A stretch of DNA of 64,000 nucleotides, taken from positions 1-64,000 of the forward strand of contig CABJAC010000005.1 of the NCBI GenBank assembly GCA_902363455.1. The letters run 5' to 3'. Each line of letters opens with the position of its first letter. Within the stretch, counting starts at the first letter, position 1. Below the pieces are notes generated by a model. It was not told where the DNA came from, did no database searches, and saw nothing but the letters and a program-made list of their open reading frames with translations. A program made the translations under genes and the position numbers. Below, piece after piece: positions 49,979 to 58,601 of the stretch. Source of the DNA: Caryophanales bacterium (GTDB taxonomy: Bacteria; Bacillota; Bacilli; Exiguobacteriales; Exiguobacteriaceae).

Positions 49979-51463
49979 ATGCAACAGCAAACAGAATCAA
50001 CCATCCATACAGATTTCACGAAGATTTTTATTAACGGTCAGTGGCGCAAAGGCGCAAGCGACAGCAATATGACAAACACAAATCCCTTCACAGGTGAAAC
50101 ATTATTTGAGATTTCAGCAGCAAACAACGACGACTTGGATGATGCTTATCAATCTGCGAAAATTGCTCAAAAAGAATGGGCAAAAGTGCCAGCGTTGAAA
50201 CGCCAAGGACTCATCGAACAATTTTTAAAAGTCATGTACGAAGAAAAAGAAACAATCATTGACTGGCTGATTAAAGAATCCGGCAGTACACGGATTAAAG
50301 CAGAAGGTGAATTCCTCGCATCTGTCTTAATCGTTAAAGAAGCTGCGACTTTCCCGTTGCGGATGCACGGTGAAATCCGGCCGTCGGTTGTACCGGGCAA
50401 AGAAAATCGGATTTATCGGAAGGCACTTGGTGTCATCGGTGTCATCAGCCCGTGGAACTTCCCGTTCCACCTTGCCGTTCGTTCGATTGCTACGGCTATC
50501 GCAATCGGAAACGCGGTCGTCGTTAAACCGGCAACCGATACACCGGTATCAGGCGGCTTGATCTTTGCCAGTCTCTTCGAAAAAGCGGGTCTTCCGAAAG
50601 GTGTCTTAAACGTAATCGTCGGTCGCGGATCAGAAATCGGCGACTCCATCGTCGAGCACCCGGTCCCACGTTTGATTTCCTTCACAGGTTCGACGGAAGT
50701 TGGTCGCCATATCGGTGAGCTAGCAGGGAAACATTTGAAAAAGACAGCACTCGAACTCGGCGGAAACAACGTCTTCGTCGTTCTTGATGACGCTGATCTG
50801 GATCGCGCCGTTGAATCCGCTGTTTACAGCAAATTCTATCACCAAGGTCAAATCTGTATGTCAACGAACCGAATTCTCGTTGCTCAATCGATTCACGATG
50901 AATTCGTCGAAAAATATGTCGCTCGTGTCAAAGAACTTCAGTTTGGTGACCCTTCAAACGGTCGGACACAAGTTGGTCCGCTGATCAATCAATCACAAGT
51001 TGATCGCATCATGGAAGAAATCGAAAAAACAAAAGCAGCTGGTGCGACGGTTCGTGTCGGCGGTGAAGCAGACGGTAACGTCATCGCACCTACTGTTGTC
51101 ACTGGTGTCACAAATGATATGCCGCTCGCTAAAAACGAAATCTTCGGACCGGTCGCTGTCATCATTCCATTCAAAGATGATGCAGAAGCACTTGAATTGG
51201 CCAACTCACTTCCTTACGGATTAAGTGGTGCTGTTCACGGTTCTTCTATTGAACGGGCAACAGAATTTGCGCTTCAAGTTGAAACAGGCATGATCCACAT
51301 CAACGATCAGTCGGTTAACGATGAGCCACACATGCCGTTTGGCGGCGAAAAAGATTCAGGGCTTGGCCGCTTTAACGGAGAATGGGTCCTCGAAGAGTTC
51401 TCGACGGTACAATGGTTATCTGTCATGCACGAACGCCGTCAATACAAACCATTTTTCGAATAA
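49979..51463 (+). CDS. NAD(P)-dependent aldehyde dehydrogenase
   Basis: The 494-residue enzyme has all catalytic landmarks: SPWNFPFHLAVRSIATAI with the catalytic Asn, FTGSTEVGRHIGELAG for cofactor binding, ELGGNNVFVV with the general-base Glu, and the nucleophile Cys in YHQGQICMSTNR. It resembles benzaldehyde/vanillin dehydrogenases (YfmT) more than betaine or succinate-semialdehyde types; this is an impression. The short N-terminal stretch before residue 15 is polar. The tautomerase-like gene follows after 63 bases. Confidence 0.93.
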   Translation: MQQQTESTIHTDFTKIFINGQWRKGASDSNMTNTNPFTGETLFEISAANNDDLDDAYQSAKIAQKEWAKVPALKRQGLIEQFLKVMYEEKETIIDWLIKESGSTRIKAEGEFLASVLIVKEAATFPLRMHGEIRPSVVPGKENRIYRKALGVIGVISPWNFPFHLAVRSIATAIAIGNAVVVKPATDTPVSGGLIFASLFEKAGLPKGVLNVIVGRGSEIGDSIVEHPVPRLISFTGSTEVGRHIGELAGKHLKKTALELGGNNVFVVLDDADLDRAVESAVYSKFYHQGQICMSTNRILVAQSIHDEFVEKYVARVKELQFGDPSNGRTQVGPLINQSQVDRIMEEIEKTKAAGATVRVGGEADGNVIAPTVVTGVTNDMPLAKNEIFGPVAVIIPFKDDAEALELANSLPYGLSGAVHGSSIERATEFALQVETGMIHINDQSVNDEPHMPFGGEKDSGLGRFNGEWVLEEFSTVQWLSVMHERRQYKPFFE

Positions 51464-51526
51464 GATAATCTTACGACATGAGGTACGGGTTCTCCCGTAC
51501 TTCTACATATGAAAGGAAGATGTAAC

Positions 51527-51916
51527 ATGCCATTACTTCGTTTTGATGTCATCGAAGGACGCTCGGATGAAGAATTAAAGTTATTACTCGATACAGCACA
51601 TGAAGCGATGCTCGAAGCGTTTGATGTGCCGGAACGGGACCGCTATCAAATCGTTCATACCCACAAAGCAAACGAAATGGTCATCCAAGATACCGGTCTT
51701 GGACTCACACGGACGAATCGTGTCGTCCTGATCAGTGTGACGAGTAAGACACGAACCGAGGAAAAGAAACAGGCACTCTACCGTTTACTCGCTGAGCGGC
51801 TAGAAGCCGTATGCGGATTGGCGCCAAGTGATTTAATGGTTTCCATTGTTGAAAATGACGCTGCAGATTGGAGCTTCGGTCTCGGCAAAGCACAATTTTT
51901 AACAGGTGATCTTTAA
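51527..51916 (+). CDS. Tautomerase-like protein
   Basis: The 129-residue protein starts M-P-L-L-R-F, so the mature chain would begin with the catalytic proline of the tautomerase superfamily. It is double the length of 4-oxalocrotonate tautomerases and resembles the YusQ/YrdN group, with repeated beta-alpha-beta units and [16 protein letters not shown] 51527 follows AAAGGAAG; the frame is open a little further up. Its position behind an aldehyde dehydrogenase suggests joint action in degrading an aromatic compound; inference. Confidence 0.82.
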   Translation: MPLLRFDVIEGRSDEELKLLLDTAHEAMLEAFDVPERDRYQIVHTHKANEMVIQDTGLGLTRTNRVVLISVTSKTRTEEKKQALYRLLAERLEAVCGLAPSDLMVSIVENDAADWSFGLGKAQFLTGDL

Positions 51917-51933
51917 AACGTTTTTGCCTTTAT

Positions 51934-51979
51934 AAAAAGGAGTCTGGACTCGAGTGTATGCCGAGTTCAGACTCCTTTT
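51934..51979. terminator. Bidirectional terminator
   Basis: AAAAGGAGTCTG-ACTCG pairs with CGAGT-CAGACTCCTTTT around a 9-base loop, between the tautomerase gene and the converging yidD. Confidence 0.9.
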
Positions 51980-51983
51980 CCAA

Positions 51984-52250
51984 TTACTTTTGTTGTTCTG
52001 CCGGATTTTCACGTTGCACCGGTGCCTTCCAGTCAAAGGTCTCCGGCACAAAATCAAGACCACCCGGATGAAACGGCTGACACCTCATCAATCGTCGGGT
52101 TGTCAAATAACCGCCTTTAATAGCGCCATGTTTTTCAATGGCTTCTTTGCCATAATGAGAACACGTCGGATAAAATCGGCACGTCGCCGGTTTCATCGGT
52201 GAAATCACTTTCTGATAAAAGTGAATACCACCAAGCATGATTTTTTTCAT
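51984..52250 (-). CDS. yidD: Membrane protein insertion efficiency factor YidD
   Basis: YidD is a small amphipathic protein that assists YidC-type insertion of membrane proteins. The 88-residue product has the signature [19 protein letters not shown] and [18 protein letters not shown] with its three conserved cysteines. ATG 52250 (GAAGGTGG upstream) is chosen over a GTG three codons earlier. Unlike in many genomes it is not next to rnpA or yidC. Confidence 0.95.
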   Translation of the reverse strand: MKKIMLGGIHFYQKVISPMKPATCRFYPTCSHYGKEAIEKHGAIKGGYLTTRRLMRCQPFHPGGLDFVPETFDWKAPVQRENPAEQQK

Positions 52251-52350
52251 TTTCCCCACCTTCTTTTCCTAACTTTAACGCATATCAAAAGGATTTTCTG
52301 TTTGAGTGAATTATACTACTTCTGACAACTACTAAAAAGGAAGTGTACCT

Positions 52351-53316
52351 ATGAAGGCTCTTACGTTTCGCTCCTTCGGAGATTCCAGTGTCCTGACCTA
52401 TCAAGAACATCCGACGCCTGAAATTCGGCCAAATGAAGTATTGATTGAGATGAAAGCCATCGGTCTGAATTTTGCCGACATCTATCGTCGTAAAGGAAAT
52501 TATCATTTAGAGGGAACGCCACCCTACCTGTTGGGCTATGAAGGGGCAGGCATCATTACCAAACTCGGAGACACTGTATCGGATTTACAGGTCGGTCAAC
52601 GGGTCGCCTTCGCCGATGTTCCAAATGCCAATGCCGAGTTCGTCGCGGCACCATTTGATAAAGTCATTCCGTTACCAGATTCGATTTCTTATGAAACAGC
52701 TGCTTCTATCTTATTACAAGGATTGACCGCGCACTATTTGACACGGGACAGTTATGATATCCACCCGCGTGATCTGGTATTGATTCATGCAGCCGCCGGT
52801 GGAGTCGGTCAATTATTGACGCAAATCGTTCGGTTACATGGAGCTATCCCAATCGGCTTGACGTCATCGACAGAAAAAGCAGAGATTGCCAAAAAGGCCG
52901 GATCTGAACATGTTTTTTTGTACTCGGATGATTGGGTGGAACAGATTCTAACATTGACGGACCAACAGGGAGTCGACGTCGTCTATGAATCTGTCGGCTC
53001 CACCCTAATGGACAGTTTTCAAGCGACGAAAACACATGGAACGGTCGTTTTTTATGGCATGGCCGGCGGTGATCCGGCACCTGTAGATCCCCGTTTCCTG
53101 ATGGACACCTCTAAAACCTTAACAGGCGGCGATTTGTGGAATGTTTTGACGACACGAGAAGAGCGGGTCCGTCGTGCCGGTGAATTATTCAATTGGGTAG
53201 AATCCGGTCATTTACAAGTCGCTCCTCCTACTACATTCTCTCTCTCAGACGGAAAACGCGCCCATGATTATTTGGAAGGACGCCAGAGCACTGGAAAAAT
53301 TTTATTGATTCCTTGA
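52351..53316 (+). CDS. Quinone oxidoreductase, MDR superfamily
   Basis: The 321-residue protein follows quinone oxidoreductase: NFADIYRRKGNY, GYEGAGIITKLGDTV, and the NADPH-binding IHAAAGGVGQLLTQIVRL. Structural zinc cysteines are missing, as in the zeta-crystallin branch of the alcohol dehydrogenase superfamily. It likely transfers electrons from NADPH to quinones. AAAGGAAG precedes the ATG. Single-gene unit. Confidence 0.93.
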   Translation: MKALTFRSFGDSSVLTYQEHPTPEIRPNEVLIEMKAIGLNFADIYRRKGNYHLEGTPPYLLGYEGAGIITKLGDTVSDLQVGQRVAFADVPNANAEFVAAPFDKVIPLPDSISYETAASILLQGLTAHYLTRDSYDIHPRDLVLIHAAAGGVGQLLTQIVRLHGAIPIGLTSSTEKAEIAKKAGSEHVFLYSDDWVEQILTLTDQQGVDVVYESVGSTLMDSFQATKTHGTVVFYGMAGGDPAPVDPRFLMDTSKTLTGGDLWNVLTTREERVRRAGELFNWVESGHLQVAPPTTFSLSDGKRAHDYLEGRQSTGKILLIP

Positions 53317-53328
53317 TCGTATTTAACG

Positions 53329-53366
53329 GAAAAGCACTTACCAGACATAGGTTGAGTGCTTTTTTC
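53329..53366 (+). terminator. Terminator of the quinone oxidoreductase gene
   Basis: AAAAGCACT-ACC pairs with GGT-AGTGCTTTT across a short loop, followed by T-run, 13 bases past the stop codon. Confidence 0.82.
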
Positions 53367-53516
53367 GCGTGAAATGATTACAAATGAGAGACAATTTCTT
53401 TTCTCAGAAATTCGTTAGCTTAAGTAGTTGCATTTCTTCCTAAAAAAGCGTAGAGTAAATCTCATCAAAACCAGAAACTTAAATTAGTTTTTAGTTTCAA
53501 GAAGGAGATTTGATTT

Positions 53517-55790
53517 ATGTTTCGCTCAGAATGGAAAAAATTAAAAAGTCCGATGATGATCATCGTGATTCTTGCACTTATTCTCGTCCCGTTTCTTTAC
53601 AATTCAATCTTTTTGTCCGCTTTCTGGGATCCGTACGGTAAAACAGAAAATATTAAAGTCGCTGTCGTCAATGAAGACAAGGTGACGAAATTCGAGGGAG
53701 AAAAAATTGATATCGGAAATCAGTTCATTAAAAAACTGAAAAAGAATGATGACTTTGACTGGCAGTATCTTTCACGTAAAGAAGCAGCCAAACAACTGCG
53801 TGCTGGTGATATTTATATGACAGTCGTCATCCCTAAAAAATTCTCACACAATGCCACTACGTTACTTGACGATCATCCGAAAAAAATCGAGCTGGAATAT
53901 TATCTGAATCCAGCCAAAAACTATTCCGGTACGCAGGTTTCCAGTGCTGCTGCCAAACAATTAAACGAAAAAATCCGTAAATCTGTCACCAAACAATACA
54001 GCAGTGCGATTTTTGGATCACTCAAAAAAATCGCCAAAGGATTCGAAGATGCTTCCGAAGGTTCTGCTAAACTCGAGGACGGTGCCAAAAAAACGACTGA
54101 CGGCGCTAAAACACTTACGACCAATCTCGGAAAACTGACGAGCGGAACCAATACTCTATCGACGAATTTAACGAAAGCGAATGAGGGTTCTGCTCAAATC
54201 TCAACAGGTTTGAACACACTTACTGACGGAACACAAACGCTCGCAGAAAAATCCGGTGAACTATCAAGTGGTCTCAACCAACTGGATAGCAGCAGCAATA
54301 AACTAAATGCAGGTGCTGCCGATTTACAAACAGGTGCAACTAAGTTACGTGCGGGAACCGAAAAAGCCGCTGCTGGTACAAGCGAACTCAATCGTAAACT
54401 ACCTGCATTTACAGCAGGTCTTGATCAACTGAATGCCCGTGCTCAGGAAGCCAATGCATCGTTGGCTGCTGTCAACGATGCTGCAGATACGCTAAAACAA
54501 GATTTAAGCACGCGTCGTGAAGCACTTGAAGCAAATGTCGCTAATATCAAAGCAGTCATCGCTTCTTCCGAAACCTTAACGGAAGAAGAAAAAAATACCT
54601 TGCTAGGATCCATCGCAACGATGGAACAAAATGTACAAAATTTAGCCCAACAAGAATCATCACTTGATGCAAGCCTTGCCCAAGCAAACGATGCAACAGA
54701 CAAAATCAATCAACTTGCTGTCGGTGGTCAAAATATCGCGTCTGCTGTTTCGCAACTAAATGATGGTCAAGCTCAACTGCTTGCCGGTTCAAAACAATTA
54801 GAACAAGGTCAAATCGCATTCAATCAAGGTTTGACCGCCTATACAGACGGTGTTCGTAAAGCAGCTGCCGGAAGCAGCCAATTGACAGCCGGTTCACAAA
54901 AACTGGCGACGGGGGCGAATGACGCGAGCACGGCATCCGACAAATTGACGTCAGCACTTGGTCAATTATCCGACGGTGCGGTCTCTCTTTCATCCGGTGC
55001 AGGACAATTAACGGACGGTGCTTCTCGTCTCGCGGATGGGAACTCAAAACTCGTTGATGGCGCCAACACCTTGAAAACAGAACTCGGTAAAGGAGCTAAG
55101 GATGCTACTGTCAAACCATCCAATGATCGGGATAACATGCTGGCTGAACCAGTCGTCTTAAAGGAACATGATTATTCTACTGTCAATAACTACGGATCCG
55201 GTCTTGCGGCTTACATCCTCAGCATCGCTTTATTTGCCGGTGCCTTGATGTTCTCTTCCGTTTACCAAATCCGTCCCGAACATGGTGAGACGTTGACATG
55301 GCGTTTCCTCGTCGGAAAACTGTCCATCATCTTACCAATCGGTGCGTTACAAGGAATTGCTGCTTCAGTCGCCATCATTTATGTACTGGATGCGGACGTC
55401 GCAAGCGCTCCTGCTTTATACGGCTTTGCCGCCTTGACAGGCATGACGTTCATTACATTGCTCTTTACGTTAACAATGCTTTTCGGTCGGGTTGGACAAT
55501 TCACTGCATTCTTACTCTTATTACTGCAAATCGGTGGAAGCGGCGGGACATTCCCGGTCGAAATGACACCAGCCTTTTTCCAAACAATTCACCGCTTCCT
55601 ACCAATGACGTACTCGGTCACAGGTTTCCGTGAAGCACTTGGAATTGGTGTCACCGATACATTGATTTCTAACAGTCAGGTTCTTGGTCTGATTCTGTTT
55701 TCTGCTCTTGCTATCAGCTTTGCTGGTGCTTTAGGTGGAAAACGAATTCTTCTTTCGACGAAAGCGAGAAAACGCCATGACACTGTCTGA
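53517..55790 (+). CDS. YhgE/Pip family membrane protein (ABC-2 type)
   Basis: The 757-residue protein has one N-terminal helix (about 13-33), a long extracytoplasmic region, and about five helices in the last 200 residues. The N-terminal region holds IKVAVVNEDKVTKFEGEKID, the YhgE/Pip N-domain. The middle contains many repeats of the type L-x-x-G-x-x-x-L, such as LTDGTQTLAEKSGELSSGLN, which form a long helical rod. Relatives include phage-infection protein Pip, EsaA and YueB (type VII secretion and phage receptor). It overlaps the downstream TetR gene by 14 bases. Confidence 0.92.
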   Translation: MFRSEWKKLKSPMMIIVILALILVPFLYNSIFLSAFWDPYGKTENIKVAVVNEDKVTKFEGEKIDIGNQFIKKLKKNDDFDWQYLSRKEAAKQLRAGDIYMTVVIPKKFSHNATTLLDDHPKKIELEYYLNPAKNYSGTQVSSAAAKQLNEKIRKSVTKQYSSAIFGSLKKIAKGFEDASEGSAKLEDGAKKTTDGAKTLTTNLGKLTSGTNTLSTNLTKANEGSAQISTGLNTLTDGTQTLAEKSGELSSGLNQLDSSSNKLNAGAADLQTGATKLRAGTEKAAAGTSELNRKLPAFTAGLDQLNARAQEANASLAAVNDAADTLKQDLSTRREALEANVANIKAVIASSETLTEEEKNTLLGSIATMEQNVQNLAQQESSLDASLAQANDATDKINQLAVGGQNIASAVSQLNDGQAQLLAGSKQLEQGQIAFNQGLTAYTDGVRKAAAGSSQLTAGSQKLATGANDASTASDKLTSALGQLSDGAVSLSSGAGQLTDGASRLADGNSKLVDGANTLKTELGKGAKDATVKPSNDRDNMLAEPVVLKEHDYSTVNNYGSGLAAYILSIALFAGALMFSSVYQIRPEHGETLTWRFLVGKLSIILPIGALQGIAASVAIIYVLDADVASAPALYGFAALTGMTFITLLFTLTMLFGRVGQFTAFLLLLLQIGGSGGTFPVEMTPAFFQTIHRFLPMTYSVTGFREALGIGVTDTLISNSQVLGLILFSALAISFAGALGGKRILLSTKARKRHDTV

Positions 55791-56337
55791 TAAGGAACAT
55801 CTGATTTTAGATGCTGCGATGGCTTGTTTTTCAGAACTTGGTTATAAAGGAACGACCATCGAACGCATCGCGAAACGCGCTCATGTCGGAAAACCGACTG
55901 TTTATCAACTGTTTGAAAGTAAGCTTGATTTATTTGAGTCGCTCGTCACGCGCGTTCTGCAGGATATGAAAGCAGAAGCAGAAAATGCCTATGCAACAAC
56001 AGCTTCGGTCGAGGAAAATAAACAGGCGATGATTGACGCGATCGTTAATCATCAGCAACAACATTTGTTCATTTTGCAAATCATACAAGAAACCCATACG
56101 TTGAAATTGCAGGAAATGTTTGAATTGCGCGTCCGGATTGAGCAACACATCGTTGAATATATCAAGAATCTGCTCGAAACACGTCTTGAACTGGAGAAAC
56201 GTTCACCGAATGTTCCGGTTGAAATCACTGCTTTTCTGTTGTTCAAGACCTATATTGCCTTGATTTCCGACTGGCCGTTGATTGGTCCGCCACTTGATTT
56301 AAAAACAATCAGTCAAGCGATGTTAAAATTGTTATAA
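55777..56337 (+). CDS. TetR family transcriptional regulator
   Basis: The 186-residue protein has a TetR N-terminal HTH with TTIERIAKRAHVGKPTVYQLF, K for DNA contact, and a helical ligand domain. ATG 55777 lies 14 bases inside the end of the YhgE gene; the frame reaches further upstream but only within that gene. A weak ribosome binding site suggests coupling. Control of the YhgE transporter is the likely role. A terminator follows directly. Confidence 0.92.
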   Translation: MTLSDKEHLILDAAMACFSELGYKGTTIERIAKRAHVGKPTVYQLFESKLDLFESLVTRVLQDMKAEAENAYATTASVEENKQAMIDAIVNHQQQHLFILQIIQETHTLKLQEMFELRVRIEQHIVEYIKNLLETRLELEKRSPNVPVEITAFLLFKTYIALISDWPLIGPPLDLKTISQAMLKLL

Positions 56338-56340
56338 TGA

Positions 56341-56373
56341 AACAGCCTCTCGATGTATGGAGAGGCTGTTTTG
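56341..56373 (+). terminator. Terminator of the YhgE-TetR unit
   Basis: AACAGCCTCTC pairs with GAGAGGCTGTT around an 8-base loop, followed by TTTT. Confidence 0.92.
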
Positions 56374-56413
56374 CGTTATGGATTCCTAATCATACTGGAA
56401 TGGAGTGTTTTAT

Positions 56414-56695
56414 TTGTCTCAACTTTTACTGTCTAATTTCCTGTTCACGTTGGCTTTACTGGTATACGTCATCGTCTCGCTCGTCGACATGTGGAAATCG
56501 TATACCCGTACCAGTTCCAAGACAGACTTTCTGTTCTTTATTTTGACGTTGATTACTGTATTTGTCGGATTTCTCTTATCTCCATTTCTTTCACTCGCCT
56601 TTCAGTGGAAACGAAGTCGTGCGAAACGAATCATCGGACTTTTACTTATTGCCGTCCCTGTAGGTCTTATTTTGGTAAGTTCTTTTTTATCATGA
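56414..56695 (+). CDS. Small membrane protein of unknown function
   Basis: The 93-residue product has three hydrophobic helices (about residues 4-24, 40-62 and 74-92) linked by basic turns (MWKSYTRTSSKTD, WKRSRAKR). I choose TTG 56414, 8 bases after GGAG; GTG 56405 is the alternative. The last codons overlap the converging remnant at 56690-56902 by 6 bases. Family not recognised. Confidence 0.6.
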   Translation: MSQLLLSNFLFTLALLVYVIVSLVDMWKSYTRTSSKTDFLFFILTLITVFVGFLLSPFLSLAFQWKRSRAKRIIGLLLIAVPVGLILVSSFLS

Positions 56696-56902
56696 CGTAA
56701 GTTCCCGATCAAACGATCCGTATGTCGTCCAGCGGATCGCTTTTTCATGTTCTTCCACTAGAAATAGTTTCCGCAACAGTTCTTTTTCGGGCGTCGGTGC
56801 AGCATTAATCGCTTCAAGACAAGGTCGGTCGTCATATGCGACTTCTATAATATCCACTGCTACGGCATTGCCATGAATATCGGTAATGACTGCGAACTTC
56901 AT
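56690..56902 (-). pseudogene. Probable remnant of a calcineurin-like phosphoesterase gene
   Basis: From ATG 56902 (GGAGG 8 bases upstream) the frame gives MKFAVITDIHGNAVA, the exact opening of metallophosphoesterases with metal ligands D8 and H10. It then passes directly into VDIIEVAYDDRPCLEAINAA and a C-terminus. The rest of the catalytic core (GNHD, GHTH and similar motifs) is absent, and the protein is only 70 residues, a fraction of the usual length. I infer an in-frame internal deletion. It could still be expressed, but not as an active phosphatase. Confidence 0.6.
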
Positions 56903-57052
56903 GAAAACGCCTCCATTGTAAGTATGATGGTCTTTCTCACTTTTCCCTCTTTTAAAGTAAAAAAATCTTTGGGAATAAGTTGTCAGAAAATATTGATTAT
57001 TCATCCTGACCGTGTTAGGCTTAGAAAAATTCATTGAGAGGAGCATCATCTT

Positions 57053-57106
57053 ATGTATATACAACAAATTGCTGGCCGACTGATTATTCTATGTTCGAGG
57101 GACTGA
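57053..57106 (+). CDS. 17-residue leader peptide ahead of the IIC gene
   Basis: ATG 57053 is preceded by GAGAGGAG 9 bases upstream and encodes MYIQQIAGRLIILCSRD, ending in TGA at 57104. It is followed by a structured stretch and an intrinsic terminator before the IIC gene. The strong ribosome binding site, position and lack of any other reading frame suggest a regulatory leader peptide; its composition gives no obvious amino acid or drug cue. Confidence 0.5.
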   Translation: MYIQQIAGRLIILCSRD

Positions 57107-57215
57107 AACCTTTTCCGTTGATTTTCGGAATTGATTTTGGGCCCTTCTTTCGATGCATCGAATGAGGCGCCCGCAGGAATGATGGCGCCTATCCGATAAC
57201 GGATAGGTTTTTTTT
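57107..57215 (+). promoter_or_regulatory. Structured leader with intrinsic terminator (putative attenuator or riboswitch)
   Basis: The stretch contains a TTCCG/CGGAA hairpin (57113-57130), a 14-base palindrome TTCGATGCATCGAA (57149-57162), two copies of the palindromic GGCGCC (57166-57171, 57184-57189) and a terminator CCTATCC/GGATAGG (57188-57207) with eight T. The second GGCGCC shares two bases with the terminator stem, so pairing of the two copies would compete with termination. It matches no riboswitch class I know. Confidence 0.6.
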
Positions 57216-57248
57216 ATGGCAAAACAAAATAGAGAGAGGATGAGTGAA

Positions 57249-58262
57249 TTGAAGGAATATGCGATGGATCGAATGGTGAAGGTGTCTGCCGGTATGGCGA
57301 ATGCCGTCTTGGTGACGTTAGGGGTAGGATTATTGATTGAAACGTTCGGCAACTTGTTACATATTGAGATGCTACTCACGATTGGCGGTGTTGCCAAGGT
57401 CCTGCTTGCACCTGCTCTTGGAGCCGGCATCGCTTATCAACTCGGCGGGAATACACTTGTTTTATTCAGTGCCATGATTGCCGCAACGATTGGCGGAGCG
57501 GCACTTCAGCCAACGGACGCCGGGCTTGTCCTCGTGCCGGGTCAACCAATCAGTGCATTGCTCGCTGCTGCCGTTGCTGTCTTCGTCGGAAAACGAATGA
57601 CCGGAAAAACAAAATTCGATATGATGGCTATTCCGGTCAGCGCTGTCCTTGCCGGTGGTTTTACTGGTCTCGCTGCTGCTGCTGTCACGACACCGTTACT
57701 CACTCGATTCAGTGCCATGGTTACTGCGTCCGTCGAATCTTCACCGATCGCGACTTCACTCGTCATCGCTCTTATCTTCAGTGTCTTATTGATGTCACCC
57801 GCATCATCGGCTGCACTCGCGATCGCCCTTCAACTCGATCCTGTTGCCAGCGCCGCTGCTTTGATCGGTTGTTCAGCTCAGTTCGTCGGCTTTACGTTGA
57901 TGGCTTATCGTCAGACCGATCCCGGTGGATTGATTGCTTCTTTCTTCGTCACACCAAAAGTCCAGTTTCCAAACATCGTCAAAAATCCGCGTCTTGTCGT
58001 CGCACCATTCCTAGCCGCGATGATTTCCGCGCCAATTGCAACACTTGTTCTTTCACTCGAAGTCCCTTATGAGCTTGCCGGTCTTGGATTAAATTCGATG
58101 ATCGCGCCGCTTAACATCTTCGTTAATCAAGGTTTTAACGCGTTCCTGATCTTTTTCGCAACTGGTGTCGTACTTCCTGGTATCTTGACGCTCGTCTTTT
58201 ACCGGATGACGACGATGGCCGGTTGGACAAAGATGGGCGATCTTCGATTAGAAATTCAATAA
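57249..58262 (+). CDS. PTS-type IIC membrane protein (PTS_EIIC_2 family)
   Basis: The product is a polytopic membrane protein of about 337 residues with ten or so helices and repeated G/A-rich motifs: VLVTLGVGLLIETFGNLL, LAPALGAGIAYQLGGNTLV, MSPASSAALAIALQLDP and PGGLIASFFVTPKVQFPNI. This fits the PTS_EIIC_2 group, IIC-like proteins usually lacking IIA and IIB partners, as here; transport substrate unknown. Start uncertain: ATG 57216 abuts the terminator T-run and has no ribosome binding site, TTG 57249 follows AGAGAGG, and ATG 57264 follows AAGGA. Expression appears to depend on read-through of the leader terminator. Confidence 0.8.
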   Translation: MKEYAMDRMVKVSAGMANAVLVTLGVGLLIETFGNLLHIEMLLTIGGVAKVLLAPALGAGIAYQLGGNTLVLFSAMIAATIGGAALQPTDAGLVLVPGQPISALLAAAVAVFVGKRMTGKTKFDMMAIPVSAVLAGGFTGLAAAAVTTPLLTRFSAMVTASVESSPIATSLVIALIFSVLLMSPASSAALAIALQLDPVASAAALIGCSAQFVGFTLMAYRQTDPGGLIASFFVTPKVQFPNIVKNPRLVVAPFLAAMISAPIATLVLSLEVPYELAGLGLNSMIAPLNIFVNQGFNAFLIFFATGVVLPGILTLVFYRMTTMAGWTKMGDLRLEIQ

Positions 58263-58273
58263 GTGTTTATCTT

Positions 58274-58308
58274 GCTGTTCCTTCATTATATGAGGGAACA
58301 GCTTTTTT
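58274..58308 (+). terminator. Terminator of the IIC gene
   Basis: GCTGTTCC-TCAT pairs with ATGA-GGAACAGC across a 3-base loop, followed by six T. Confidence 0.9.
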
Positions 58309-58313
58309 ATACG

Positions 58314-58351
58314 AAAAAAACCTCCATTCATCAAGTGATGAACGGAGGTTT
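58314..58351 (-). terminator. Terminator of tRNA-Val
   Basis: AAACCTCC-TTCATCA pairs with TGATGAA-GGAGGTTT and is followed on the minus strand by seven T, just behind the tRNA. Confidence 0.85.
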
Positions 58352-58355
58352 GGTA

Positions 58356-58428
58356 TGATTCTGACTGGGCTCGAACCAGCGACCTCTACCCTGTCAAGGT
58401 AGCGCTCTCCCAGCTGAGCTACAGAATC
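58356..58428 (-). tRNA. tRNA-Val (anticodon GAC)
   Basis: On the minus strand GATTCTG pairs with CAGAATC, with GCTC-AGCTGGGA-GAGC as D arm, CTACC-TTGACAG-GGTAG as anticodon arm and CTGG-TTCGAGC-CCAG as T arm. The anticodon is GAC. CCA is not encoded directly after the discriminator A (the next bases are TACCA). Confidence 0.94.
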
Positions 58429-58535
58429 ATGTGATGTCGTACTGGGTATATGTTTATTATAGCAACATATTGAAATCTGTAAAGTATTTTTTATGATTTT
58501 CTTTTATTTTTTTCTTCTGCGGTAACAGTTCAAAG

Positions 58536-58564
58536 TTGCAGGGTTTTCTTTCGTCCTCTACTAT
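58536..58564 (+). promoter_or_regulatory. Promoter of the RND exporter gene
   Basis: TTGCAG (58536-58541) and TACTAT (58559-58564) stand 17 bases apart, 37 bases before the TTG start codon. The ribosome binding site AAAGGAGGGG follows. Confidence 0.6.
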
Positions 58565-58601
58565 GTAAATAAGCACATATAAAATAAAGGAGGGGTACCC
58601 G

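Noticed and set aside
54030..55080. Possible DNA repeat array in the middle of the YhgE gene
   Set aside because: The repetition is at the protein level (L-x-x-G-x-x-x-L) within one coding frame; the DNA copies are degenerate and there is no independent repeat element.
57089..57430. Minus-strand 113-codon frame over the IIC leader
   Set aside because: No ribosome binding site and a composition without family resemblance; the strand is explained by the leader structures and the IIC gene.
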